From positions 163,376 through 180,684 of the forward strand of contig MU647100.1 in the NCBI GenBank assembly GCA_026770585.1: a stretch of 17,309 nt of DNA, given 5' to 3'. This document shows, one piece after another, positions 10,468-17,025 of the stretch; position 1 is the first letter of the stretch; every line of letters begins with the position of its first letter. The stretch is from Baffinella frigidus. Taxonomy: Eukaryota; Cryptophyceae; Cryptomonadales; Baffinellaceae. The notes under the pieces were generated by a model. That model was not told the origin of the DNA. It saw only the letters and a program-made list of their open reading frames with translations, and searched no databases. Made by a program: the position numbers and the translations under genes.

Positions 10468-13400
10468 GTACACTCTCTCCTCCCTCCCCCACTCCCAGCC
10501 CCCCTTCTTCCCCTACGCGCCCCCCTACGCAAAGCTCTCCACACTAGCGTCCTCGCAGGCAGCCTGGTTACCTTGGGCCTAATCCGTACCACGGCGCCTC
10601 CCTTGATTAGTACTGAGAGGTGGGGAGTGGTGTTGAGTGGTGTTGAGAGGCGTTGAGTGCCGACGGCAGGCCTGGTATCCGCAGCCTAATCCGTACCACG
10701 TTCGAGGCCTAATCCGTACCACGCCCCTTCCTACCAGGTATCACTGCGATTGCAGGCAGCGGACGGCGCGGCGCTAACCCCTATGGGGGCGCGCTTCTCG
10801 TTCGATGCGATCGCGAGGCTGCTCTCGGCCTCACCCTCTGCCGCGCGGTGTGCTGGCGGCCAGGTGCTGTACCCAAAACCCGAAACACAAACACAAAACA
10901 CGCAAAAAAAACGGAATACGAAACACGAAACAAAAAAAACAAAAAAACACCAAACCCCTAACCCCGAAACCACAGGTGGTGACGGTGGTAGCCTCCGGGA
11001 ACATTATCCCCCCAGCCTCGTGCCTCTTCGGAACCTCCGCAGTTCGCGCGACCCTTCTCACGCACGCATCCGTCGCGTGCGTCGCACCGCCCTCCGACCC
11101 TCTGGAGGCGGACCTCACCATCCTCCATGCCGGGGAGCCGTTTGCGCCCCTTCGATTCGGGTGCGCAGCGCTCGCGGAAGCACACGACGTCACCCCGCAC
11201 ACCGGGAAACGCGCCGGGCGCACCCCCCTCGTGGTGCGCGGCGCCGCCTTCGATCCGCACCGGGAGTACCGCTGCGTCTTCGGGGGCGGGTTCGTCTTCG
11301 ACGGGGCTCTATCCGCGCAGGATGGGGAGGGGGCGCGATCGAGTGAGGCGCAGTTCATCTCGCCGACTGCAGTCACGTGCCTCACCCCCGAATGGCCTCC
11401 TGAGGCGGGCCCGACCGCGCTGTTCCGGGTGTTGTCAGATGAAGGGCCTGCCGCGGGACCGCCGTTGGTGTTCTCGTTCGTGGCTCCGGAGGTCGCGTCG
11501 TTTGCGCCGTCGGCGGGGTCTGTGCTGGGCGGGACGCTTGTGGTTGTGCAGGTCTGTCCGAACCCCGAAACACGAAACACGAAACACGAAACACGAAACA
11601 CGAGACACGAAACACGAGACCTGAAACCCGAAACCTCAAACCTGAAACCTGAAACCTGAAACCTGAAACCTGAAACCTGAAACCTACAACCTCAAACCCG
11701 AAACCCGAAACTCGAAACCCTGAAACCATCCACCCGAAACCCGAAACCCTCGACCCTAACAGGGGAGAGATTTCCGCAAGAGCTCCTTGTTTTCCTGCCG
11801 CTTCGGCGACACGCTAGTCCCGGCCGTCTGGATGTCCTACAAAGAGGTAAACCCTAAACCCTAAACCCTTAACCCTAAATCCTAAACCCTAAACCCTAAA
11901 ACCTGAACCCTAACCCCTGAATCTTGAACTATAAACCCTAAAACTAAACCATAACCCCTGACCCCTAAACCCTAAACCCTGAACCCTAAACCCTAAACCC
12001 CAAACCCTAAACCCCAAACCCTAAACCCTAAACCTTAAACCAGGCGGCGTGCCGCGCCCCGGCGGGCCTCCCCGGAGCGCTCCCGCTCGCGTTGACCATC
12101 AACGGTTACGACTGGGCCGTTGCGCCCGCGCCCTTCGAGAACTTTCTCGAACCGCAGCTGACTGGCTTATCCCCGTCGTTCGGGCCCGCCTCGGGGGGCG
12201 TCCGCGTGACAGTCACGGGCATGCGGTTCCCCGGGGAGGGACACGCGATGTGGTGCCGCTTCGGGGTCGCGACTGTCCCCGCGCTCCGCGCGTTTTCGGA
12301 TTCGGTGGTGTGCATGACGCCCGCGGGTCCGCCCGGGAACGTGACCCTCGAGGTTTCAGTCAACTCGCTCGATTTCACGTCAGCTGGCCTCCGCTTCGCG
12401 TACCGATCCCCCGCGGTTGTCATCGCGGAGGTCCCCGCATCCAATGGCTCCAATGTCAACGGCTCCAACGTCACGCGGCGCCGGCTCTTGACTGTCCCGG
12501 CAGGCGCGGGCGAGGGTGGTGACGGGGGCACGCTCGAGTGTCTCTTCGGGGGGCGTCACGTCCCGGCTCGGCTCGGCCCGGATGGCTTCGTGTGCGACGA
12601 TTCGGAATTGATGGACGCAAATTCGGAGTTGATGGACGCAGATTCGGACGACACGTTGGGCGATTTCCTCTCGGAGTTTCTTGAGGAAGCAGTCGTGTCC
12701 CGCGTGGCGCCGCTCTCCGGGCCCGCCTCGGGCGGCACTTTGCTGATCGTGTCCGGAGGCGGACTCGACCACGGCGGGCCGTGGGAGTGTGCCTTCCTCC
12801 ATGCCCCGCCCGACCCCTCCTCCGTCACCTCCGTGCACGCGCGGCAGCCCCGCGTGCTCGGATCCTCTCCGCTCGTGATGACACCCGCGAGCGACGGGCG
12901 CCGCGCCACGTGCCTCGCCCCCCTCGCCAACGCCTCATCTCTCCTCCCCGCCAGCTCCACACTCCTCGAGATCCGCGCCGTCGGGGACCCGTCACCCGGC
13001 GGGGCGCTTTTCCGCGCGCCCTTCGCCTTCTACCGCCCGCCCCGCGTGGCGTCCGCGGAAGCGTGGTTTGGCCCGGGGGGGGGGCTGGATGCAGTTCTCG
13101 TCCGCGGGGACCGCTTTCGGGATTCTCCTGCATTCCGCTGCCGGATCTTCACGGTGGATGGTGGGGAGGGCGTGGAGGGGGGTGGGAGGGTGTTGTCGGA
13201 TGAGGTGGCTGTGTGTGACGTGGGGGAGGCGCCGGTGGGCGGATGGGGGGAGATGGTGGAGGTGGGGGTTGCCAACAACGGGGTTGACTTTTCTGAGGGA
13301 GGGCGCGCGTCGCTCGTCGACGCGATGAGCCAGGCGGGTGCGCGCGGGTGTGCGCAGGAAACCGGTGTGCTGGTTGCAGCTGGACGCGACTGGGCGGAGC

Positions 13401-16400
13401 TTCCTGAAGGGGTGTGTTCTGCGGACGCGACTTACGATGGGTACACTTTGCTGATCCTGGACGGGCCCGCCGCGGGGAGCGTCGCGCACGTGCGCAGCTA
13501 CGACCCTTCGCGGCGCCGCTTGACGTTGGAACCATTCTCCAGCGAGCCTGCATGCGTTCCCGAGGCGGGTCCGTGCGCGAGATACAGTCTTGTCCCGCCG
13601 CACGTCCCCTTTGACCGTCTCGCCATAGAGCTGCGCGTGACGTCCCCCCATCGCGTCCTTCATCCCGTCCTCCTCGGATCCCTCCCGCGCCTCCATCCTG
13701 ACGCGGGCCCGGCAGTTTTCACCCAGGGCCTTTCCGGGCTTTGGTCGGGCCCACCTCGGGGCGTCGTCAGCGTCGCGCCGCTGATCTCCAGGGAGTCACG
13801 CGCGGGCGGGGCGACATCCGCGGAGCTGGAAGGGACCTCGGGGGACGCTGACCCTGCGTCGCTGCGCGGGGTGCTGCAGTCTGTTCTCGCCCCGCCGGAG
13901 GGAGGGCGCAAAGTTTCGGTTGTTGCACAGGTTACGGATCAGCATGGGTCGTGCCATGTCCAGGTACTGGTCGTCCCCTGCGTTTAGGGTTAGAGTTGAG
14001 GGTTTACGTCGCTGCCACGCTTGCATCCGTGCCTCCCACTTCCCTCTAACCTGCCACTATCAACATGTAATGACATTTGCCTAGTTAGAGTGCAGTTTCC
14101 ATGATCACATCTACCTTGCAATCTATTCGCGGCTGCCCTGCGCACGAACGTCACCTCCTCATAACCCCCACCTCCCCGGCAGCCCGCAATCATCACGCTC
14201 TCGGTCGCCACATCCCACCTCCGCGCCGAAACCTCATGCACCGTCGACCCTCTCACGGGTCTGGCAGCCTGCTCGCTCTCTCTCACCCCCGAATGGGTGG
14301 CGGAGGCGCTCCGATCGGCCCCGGCGTCCGGCAAGGGCGCGGCGGGCAGCGCGAGGGTGGCTGTGTGGCTGCAGCTGCGTGAGCGCGTCGTGCTCGTGGC
14401 TGCGGACGTGCCGCTGGACGTGACCGGTCAGCAGGAGACCAGTCATGGCGAGCTGACCGGTGTGCTGGCGCTTGTGGAGCGTGTGCAGCTGGTGAACGTC
14501 GCGGCAATTAACGGCCCCTCGGACGATGAGTCGGACGAGGAGACGATCCGCCTCGCGCTGGTGTGGCACGACCGCGTCGAGCTGCTATCTCGCGACGCTT
14601 CGGTCCCGCCCGGCGCGACGGTCACGTGCTCGTCGTCACACCCTCATCACGTCCCGGTCGTGTCCGCGGGGGTGTCACGCGGGTGTGTCGTTCGGCTGCG
14701 TGGGGACGAGACCGGCGGGGCGGAGGACGTGACTGCGACCGTGACCGTCAGCCTCCGCGGGGATGCACGTGCGCACACCGCGCAGGTCCGCCTCGCTGTC
14801 TTCTTCCCGACATTGATCGAGACGCTCGCCGTCGCGGCTGAGCCTCTCCCCGGCGGCCGCGCTACTCGCGTGCTCCGCGCGGAAGCGACCCTCCGCCCAA
14901 TACACGGGTGTGTGCCTCCGGGCGAGGACACGACTCAGAACCTGACTCTGGATAAGACTCAGGTCACGTCCGGAGACGCGTGCGAAGGGCTGCATGGCGT
15001 GGACGTGCGTGTCCGTGCGACGTTCACAACCGGCGCGGGGGGGCGCGAACGGATGTCTCTTCTGGACACGAGCGCAGTCACGCTGCGCACAAGCCACGAG
15101 TCAATCCGGTTCCTCGAAAGTGGCCGCGCGCTCGTGACGCAGTTCACACGCGCCGTCTCCCTCGCGACGATCACCGCAGACGTCCATTCGGTCCACGTCG
15201 CCAGGGCACCCCTCCGCCTCATCCTCGACCCGCTCCGCCCCGTGCGTGTCACGTCCCTCACCGTGTACGTCGTCAGCAGCCTCGAGGCCTCTTCTGTGAA
15301 CAATAACCTGTTCGTGAAAGTCAACGGGAACCCCGAACCCGAGGCAGGGATCCTCGTCTACGCGACTCTCTCCTCAGGCGCGACACTCGACATCTCGTGC
15401 TCCACCGGGCTACAAATCGCCGCCCACGGAGCGCCTGTCCCCCGCGAGGAGGGTCACGTGACCCGCCTCACGAACAAAAACGAGGCGGGCCCGTCGACTG
15501 TTTTTGTTTCCGCGGCGTGGTCCGCAGGCGGGCTTGTCCCGGTGATCTCCGGGGCGTGGGCGCACCTCGGGCCCGCCTCGGCACCTTTCGACGCGCTCTC
15601 TTTCGAGCTGCGCGACGCTGCGGGGACCGCCGTCCGCGTGATCGCGCGTCCGTCTACGGACGCGACCCCGGTCGTGCAGTGCTACGTTTCGGACGTGCGG
15701 TTTGTCACGAGCGCGAAACACGCGCGTTCGCGGTCCGTCGACGCGCGCGACCCCCGCGTGACTGTATCCGTGCGCGGCGGTCCCGTGGTGTTCGACGCAC
15801 GCGAGGGCGCGATCCGCGGCGACGCGTCGGACGCTCTCGGGGACGCGACCGTGTGTGTATCCTTCGCTGATCCGCACGGTACACACCCGTTGCTCATAAC
15901 CTGCCGCAACATCACGCTCGGGACCATCCCCGAGGCCCTCGCCGCCCACGGGCCCGCTGCGCCGCTCCCACCCCCCGCCGACGGAACAACCACCACAATC
16001 CTCCCGGCAGCCCCAGGCGCGCTCACAAGCCCGGCGGCGCGCGGCGCGCTACTCGCCTCCGCAGGGCTGCGGGGTCCGCTGGATTCGTTGGATTCCGTGC
16101 CCTCGCTCGCGGAGGGCGGGGCCAGGCGCGCGCTGCTGCGCGCCGCCGCCACTCAAGACGAGATGGCTCGCGCTGCGCTGTCGCGCCCTGAGCCTCAGGG
16201 CGTGGCAGTCGATGACGCAGTCGGGGGGGAGGGGGTGCTGGATGCCCGTGCGGAGGATGGTGTGGTGCTGCGGGCGGTGGTGCATGCAGAGGCGGGGGCG
16301 GCGCAGGAGGAATATGCGGCGCACACGGTGCCGTCATCGCTCTCGCGGCCGCTGCGGTGGGGGGCAGGGGGCGAGGAGGCCCCGACAGGCGAGGCGCACG

Positions 16401-17025
16401 GCGTCCTCCCCGACGCCTCGCTCGGGTCCGGCGGCGTACACGTCGCCGCGCGCTGGGCCGGCGGCGCATGGGGGGGCGGGGGGCTCTGGGTCCTCGCGGG
16501 CGGCGCGGGGGTATCCGTGGCGGTGCTCCTCGGTGTGTTGTTCGCAGATCGCGCGTCCCGCGCGCGGTTCAATAAGCAGGTGCGCCTCGGCCTCGCGGTC
16601 TCGCGTCCCGGGAGCGTCCGCGCGGGGGGCGGGGGCGAAGCCGAGCTGCGCGCGCGCGACTACGCACTCGCCAAAGCCCTCCTGAAAGAGCGGTTGATGG
16701 TGCTGCGGCCGCTGCGCGCGCGCGTGGTGGACGGCGTGGCGCGCGAGCACGTGCTGGGCTTCGCGGCGCCGTGGGGCGCGTGGACGCGCGTGCGCCGCGC
16801 CATCACTCTCGCGGCGCTCGTCGCCGGGCATCTCGCCCTCGCCGCCTACCTCCTCCCGCGCGGCACTGACCTCGGGAAGGCCGTGGGGCGCGAGACGGAG
16901 GGGGGCGTGGAGTGGTGGGTGGCTGGGGCTCTGGCGAGCGTGCTTGTGTTCCCGGTAGGCGCGCTGTTCGCGGCGATGTTCCGAAGGGTTGGCGTCGTCG
17001 ACATGCACTCCATGTACCTCCGGAG
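1..17025 (+). CDS. Giant IPT/TIG-repeat membrane protein, polycystin-like (spliced gene, partial at both ends)
   Basis: This is one spliced gene. The proposed exons are 1-10467, 10738-10863, 10976-11551, 11763-11846, 12044-13963 and 14183-17025 (last end uncertain). Every internal junction is phase 0 with GT-AG borders, and TIG repeats read continuously across the first four. The product is a very long ectodomain of about 46 tandem Ig-like TIG units, then a unique beta-rich ectodomain, one transmembrane helix, about 85 residues of basic cytoplasmic sequence, and two further hydrophobic segments. This order (repetitive extracellular Ig-like array, helix, then a helix pair with an LVFP-type third segment) is that of polycystin-1/PKD-like proteins. 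I see no PLAT domain or GPS motif. A role in surface adhesion or mechanosensing is inference only. The start codon, signal peptide and remaining membrane segments lie outside the window. Confidence 0.85.
472..1240 (+). repeat. Segmental duplication, copy A (three TIG units)
   Basis: This stretch is nearly identical at DNA level to 4864-5640, at an offset of 4392 bases that becomes 4395 after a one-codon length change (HWGGATF here, HTGEETTF there). The flanking units to the left (1-468) are also paralogous to 4342-4860 but clearly more diverged. Similarity stops abruptly after about 1240. The third codon positions are as conserved as the rest, so recent duplication or gene conversion is more likely than protein-level constraint. 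Confidence 0.9.
4864..5640 (+). repeat. Segmental duplication, copy B (three TIG units)
   Basis: This is the partner of 472-1240. The two TIG units before it (4342-4860) match 1-468 at protein level, sharing motifs such as VDVSFN-x-VDYT and GSAGTPA-x-W, but their DNA is diverged. Downstream of about 5640 the copies share no more than ordinary TIG similarity. The block is 16 TIG units away from copy A within the same exon. Confidence 0.9.
10468..10737 (+). other. Intron 1 (phase 0) with repeated 17-bp motif
   Basis: The donor is AAC|GTACAC and the acceptor is CTACCAG|GTATCA, preceded by a pyrimidine-rich stretch. Joining the exons gives APGN-VSLRLQ, the expected TIG strand, which fixes this acceptor over the alternative CAG at 10753-10755; using the latter would delete that strand. 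The frame running in from exon 1 meets a stop at 10654-10656. The interior carries a C/T-rich 5' part, a short tandem of GTGTTGAG-like units around 10629-10658, and three copies of a 17-bp motif. Confidence 0.85.
10577..10723 (+). repeat. Three copies of gcctaatccgtaccacg inside intron 1
   Basis: Identical 17-bp copies lie at 10577-10593, 10684-10700 and 10707-10723. Each contains CTAAT, which fits the general YTRAY branch-point pattern. In the last copy the candidate branch A (10712) is 25 nt from the acceptor, a normal distance. I did not find the motif elsewhere in the window. Confidence 0.85.
10738..10863 (+). CDS. Exon 2: end of one TIG unit and start of the next
   Basis: This is a 42-codon exon. 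It reads VSLRLQAADG, then GARFSF (the closing strand of the TIG unit begun in exon 1), then the opening of the next unit, up to AGGQ. It ends in CAG|GTGCTG. Reading on past the donor gives only low-complexity K/T/N/P-rich sequence, so the donor is well supported. Both ends are phase 0. Confidence 0.82.
10864..10975 (+). other. Intron 2 (phase 0), A/C-rich low complexity
   Basis: The 112-nt intron runs from CAG|GTGCTG to CCACAG|GTGGTG. It is almost devoid of G and T on the + strand after its first 15 bases and consists of irregular CGAAACAC, AAAC and A-run elements ending in CCCTAACCCCGAAACC. The borders are flanked by a near-direct repeat, CAGGTGCTG and CAGGTGGTG. Removing it joins AGGQ to VVTVVASG, the standard TIG GG-x-VVTV strand. 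Confidence 0.85.
10976..11551 (+). CDS. Exon 3: two TIG units and the start of a third
   Basis: This 192-codon exon begins VVTVVASG and contains ASCLFG ... VACVAPP, then YRCVFGG ... VTCLTPEW, then PEVASFAPSAG and GGTLVVVQ. It ends at CAG|GTCTGT. The unit around 11170-11490 is longer and looser than most TIG units, with a Gly/Asp/Ser-rich insertion before its second cysteine. Frame and repeat motifs are unambiguous. Confidence 0.88.
11552..11762 (+). other. Intron 3 (phase 0), heptameric CGAAACA / CTGAAAC repeats
   Basis: The 211-nt intron, CAG|GTCTGT to CCTAACAG|GGGAGA, is filled by two families of 7-nt repeats. CACGAAA-type units occupy about 11565-11620 and CCTGAAA/CCCGAAA-type units about 11620-11755. 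The + strand is strongly A/C-rich. Splicing it out joins GGTLVVVQ to GRDFRKSS and restores the TIG strand-turn-F motif. Confidence 0.87.
11763..11846 (+). CDS. Exon 4: 28-codon micro-exon inside a TIG unit
   Basis: It encodes 28 residues beginning GRDF, with the central TIG motif SCRFGD and ending WMSYKE. It lies between two repeat-filled introns and is in phase 0 at both ends. The first cysteine of the TIG pair is here and the second (AACRAP) is at the start of exon 5, so the disulfide candidate is split between exons. The fit to the TIG consensus makes this short exon convincing. Confidence 0.85.
11847..12043 (+). other. Intron 4 (phase 0), made of telomere-like CCCTAAA repeats
   Basis: The 197-nt intron runs from GAG|GTAAAC to AAACCAG|GCGGCG. 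Nearly its whole length is perfect or slightly degenerate CCCTAAA, the complement of TTTAGGG, with variants such as CCCTGAA, CCCCAAA and CCCTTAA. Even the donor (GTAAACCC) and acceptor (TTAAACCAG) read as edges of the array. Removing it joins WMSYKE to AACRAP, the usual TIG continuation. Confidence 0.9.
11851..12040 (+). repeat. Interstitial telomere-type (CCCTAAA)n array
   Basis: This is a degenerate heptamer array with runs of consecutive intact CCCTAAA units at about 11852-11866, 11881-11900, 11965-12010 and 12018-12033. CCCTAAA/TTTAGGG is the telomere repeat of plants, many green algae and dinoflagellates. Unbroken coding exons on both sides make it interstitial, not a chromosome end. Confidence 0.9.
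12044..13963 (+). CDS. Exon 5: last TIG units and a unique post-TIG region
   Basis: This 640-codon exon starts AACRAPAG, completing the split TIG unit. Further units open at about 12152 (LSPSFGPASGG), 12410 (divergent, with NGSNV repeated), 12692 (LSGPASGG) and 13040 (WFGPGGG), the last closing with NNGVDFS near 13290. An acidic 7-residue tandem, SELMDA(N/D), sits at 12601-12642. After 13316 the TIG pattern ends. A segment at about 13430-13590 (YDGYTLLILDG, AGSVAHVRSYD, RRLTLEPF) looks like a small beta module. The exon ends HGSCHVQ with CAG|GTACTG. Continuing the frame would give only six more residues to a stop at 13985-13987. Confidence 0.87.
12443..12472 (+). repeat. 15-bp tandem duplication (NGSNV x2)
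   Basis: Two 15-bp units, aatggctccaatgtc and aacggctccaacgtc, differ only at third codon positions and encode NGSNV twice. The second is followed by Thr, giving an NVT sequon in addition to the two NGS sequons. Confidence 0.8.
12601..12642 (+). repeat. 21-bp tandem duplication (SELMDA heptapeptide)
   Basis: Two 21-bp units starting ttcgga(a/g)ttgatggacgca encode SELMDAN and SELMDAD. They lie in an acidic linker between TIG units. Confidence 0.85.
13964..14182 (+). other. Intron 5 (phase 0)
   Basis: The 219-nt intron runs from CAG|GTACTG to CCCCGGCAG|CCCGCA. It is clearly lower in GC than the exons and has stops in the incoming frame (TAG at 13985). Near its 5' end it carries a short TTTAGGG-like stretch at 13983-14006, the reverse orientation of the array in intron 4. 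The joined protein reads TDQHGSCHVQ-PAIITLSVATSH. This junction is outside the TIG array, so it rests on frame and splice signals only. Confidence 0.75.
14183..17025 (+). CDS. Exon 6: unique ectodomain, transmembrane helix and polycystin-like helix pair
   Basis: The frame is open from the acceptor through at least 17025. Residues encoded at 14183-16480 form a long beta-rich ectodomain with scattered cysteines and a few sequons (NLT at 14940, NIT at 15909). I cannot assign it to a family, although stretches such as VYATLSSGATLDIS recall bacterial Ig-like domains. A Gly/Ala-rich low-complexity stretch follows. Transmembrane segment 1 is at 16484-16546 (LWVLAGG...GVLFA), then a basic sequence (RASRARFNKQVR). 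Segment 2 at 16802-16855 follows a W-x-R-x-RRAI motif, and segment 3 at 16913-16981 contains ASVLVFPVGALFAAMFRR. The last two resemble the second and third helices of polycystin-1-type proteins. The 3' end is uncertain: the same frame continues to a TAG at 17201-17203 through AT-rich sequence, but CGGAG|GTGCGC at 17025/17026 is a plausible donor. Confidence 0.8.
16484..16981 (+). other. Membrane region: three hydrophobic segments
   Basis: Segment 1 (16484-16546, 21 residues) is followed by Arg/Lys-rich sequence, which places the following part in the cytoplasm by the positive-inside rule. Segments 2 (16802-16855) and 3 (16913-16981) are separated by a short polar loop (GTDLGKAVGRETEGG). In polycystin-1-like proteins the cytoplasmic PLAT domain lies between the first and second helices; here that interval is only about 85 residues, so a complete PLAT domain is unlikely. 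The remaining channel-like helices would have to lie beyond the window. Confidence 0.7.

Larger units (their letters stand above)
1..13316 (+). repeat. Array of about 46 IPT/TIG protein repeats
   Basis: Approximate nucleotide starts of the units after the partial first one (1-210) are: 211, 472, 736, 1012, 1306 (divergent, after a Pro-rich linker), 1576, 1912 (after an acidic linker), 2182, 2446, 2725, 3001, 3259, 3529, 3787, 4075, 4342, 4600, 4864, 5128, 5407, 5662, 5923, 6181, 6451, 6709, 6973, 7231, 7507, 7789, 8044, 8314, 8569, 8830, 9121, 9385, 9649 (with a Ser/Gly/Asn-rich insertion at about 9778-9903), 10027, 10282 (split by intron 1), 10807 (split by intron 2), 11170, 11488 (split by introns 3 and 4), 12152, 12410, 12692 and 13040. 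Most units carry two conserved cysteines, in C-x-FG and in LV-x-C-x-x-P, probably a disulfide. Boundaries were judged by eye from the PS-x-G motif. Confidence 0.85.

Noticed and set aside
10468-10656. Continuation of the first open frame to a stop at 10656 as the real protein end
   Set aside because: After APGN the translation becomes Pro/Leu-rich and non-TIG, while exon 2 supplies exactly the missing TIG strand and frame. A splice donor at 10468 explains this better.
10753-10755. Alternative acceptor for intron 1 (CAG at 10753-10755)
   Set aside because: It would delete VSLRLQ, the strand that follows APGN in nearly every TIG unit. The acceptor at 10737 retains it.
11552-12043. CRISPR array or satellite-based regulatory array
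   Set aside because: The units are contiguous 7-mers without spacers, in a eukaryotic gene, and are bounded precisely by splice sites.
11847-12043. True chromosome end or telomere-fusion misassembly
   Set aside because: The same TIG unit continues in frame on both sides of the array, so the locus is contiguous. Only the interstitial interpretation fits.
13964-13987. Stop at 13985-13987 as the C-terminus, with a separate gene starting near 14297
   Set aside because: The frame downstream is open well upstream of 14297 back to a CAG acceptor at 14182, in matching phase, and there is no promoter-like or initiation context. The membrane region also fits as the C-terminal part of the same ectodomain protein.
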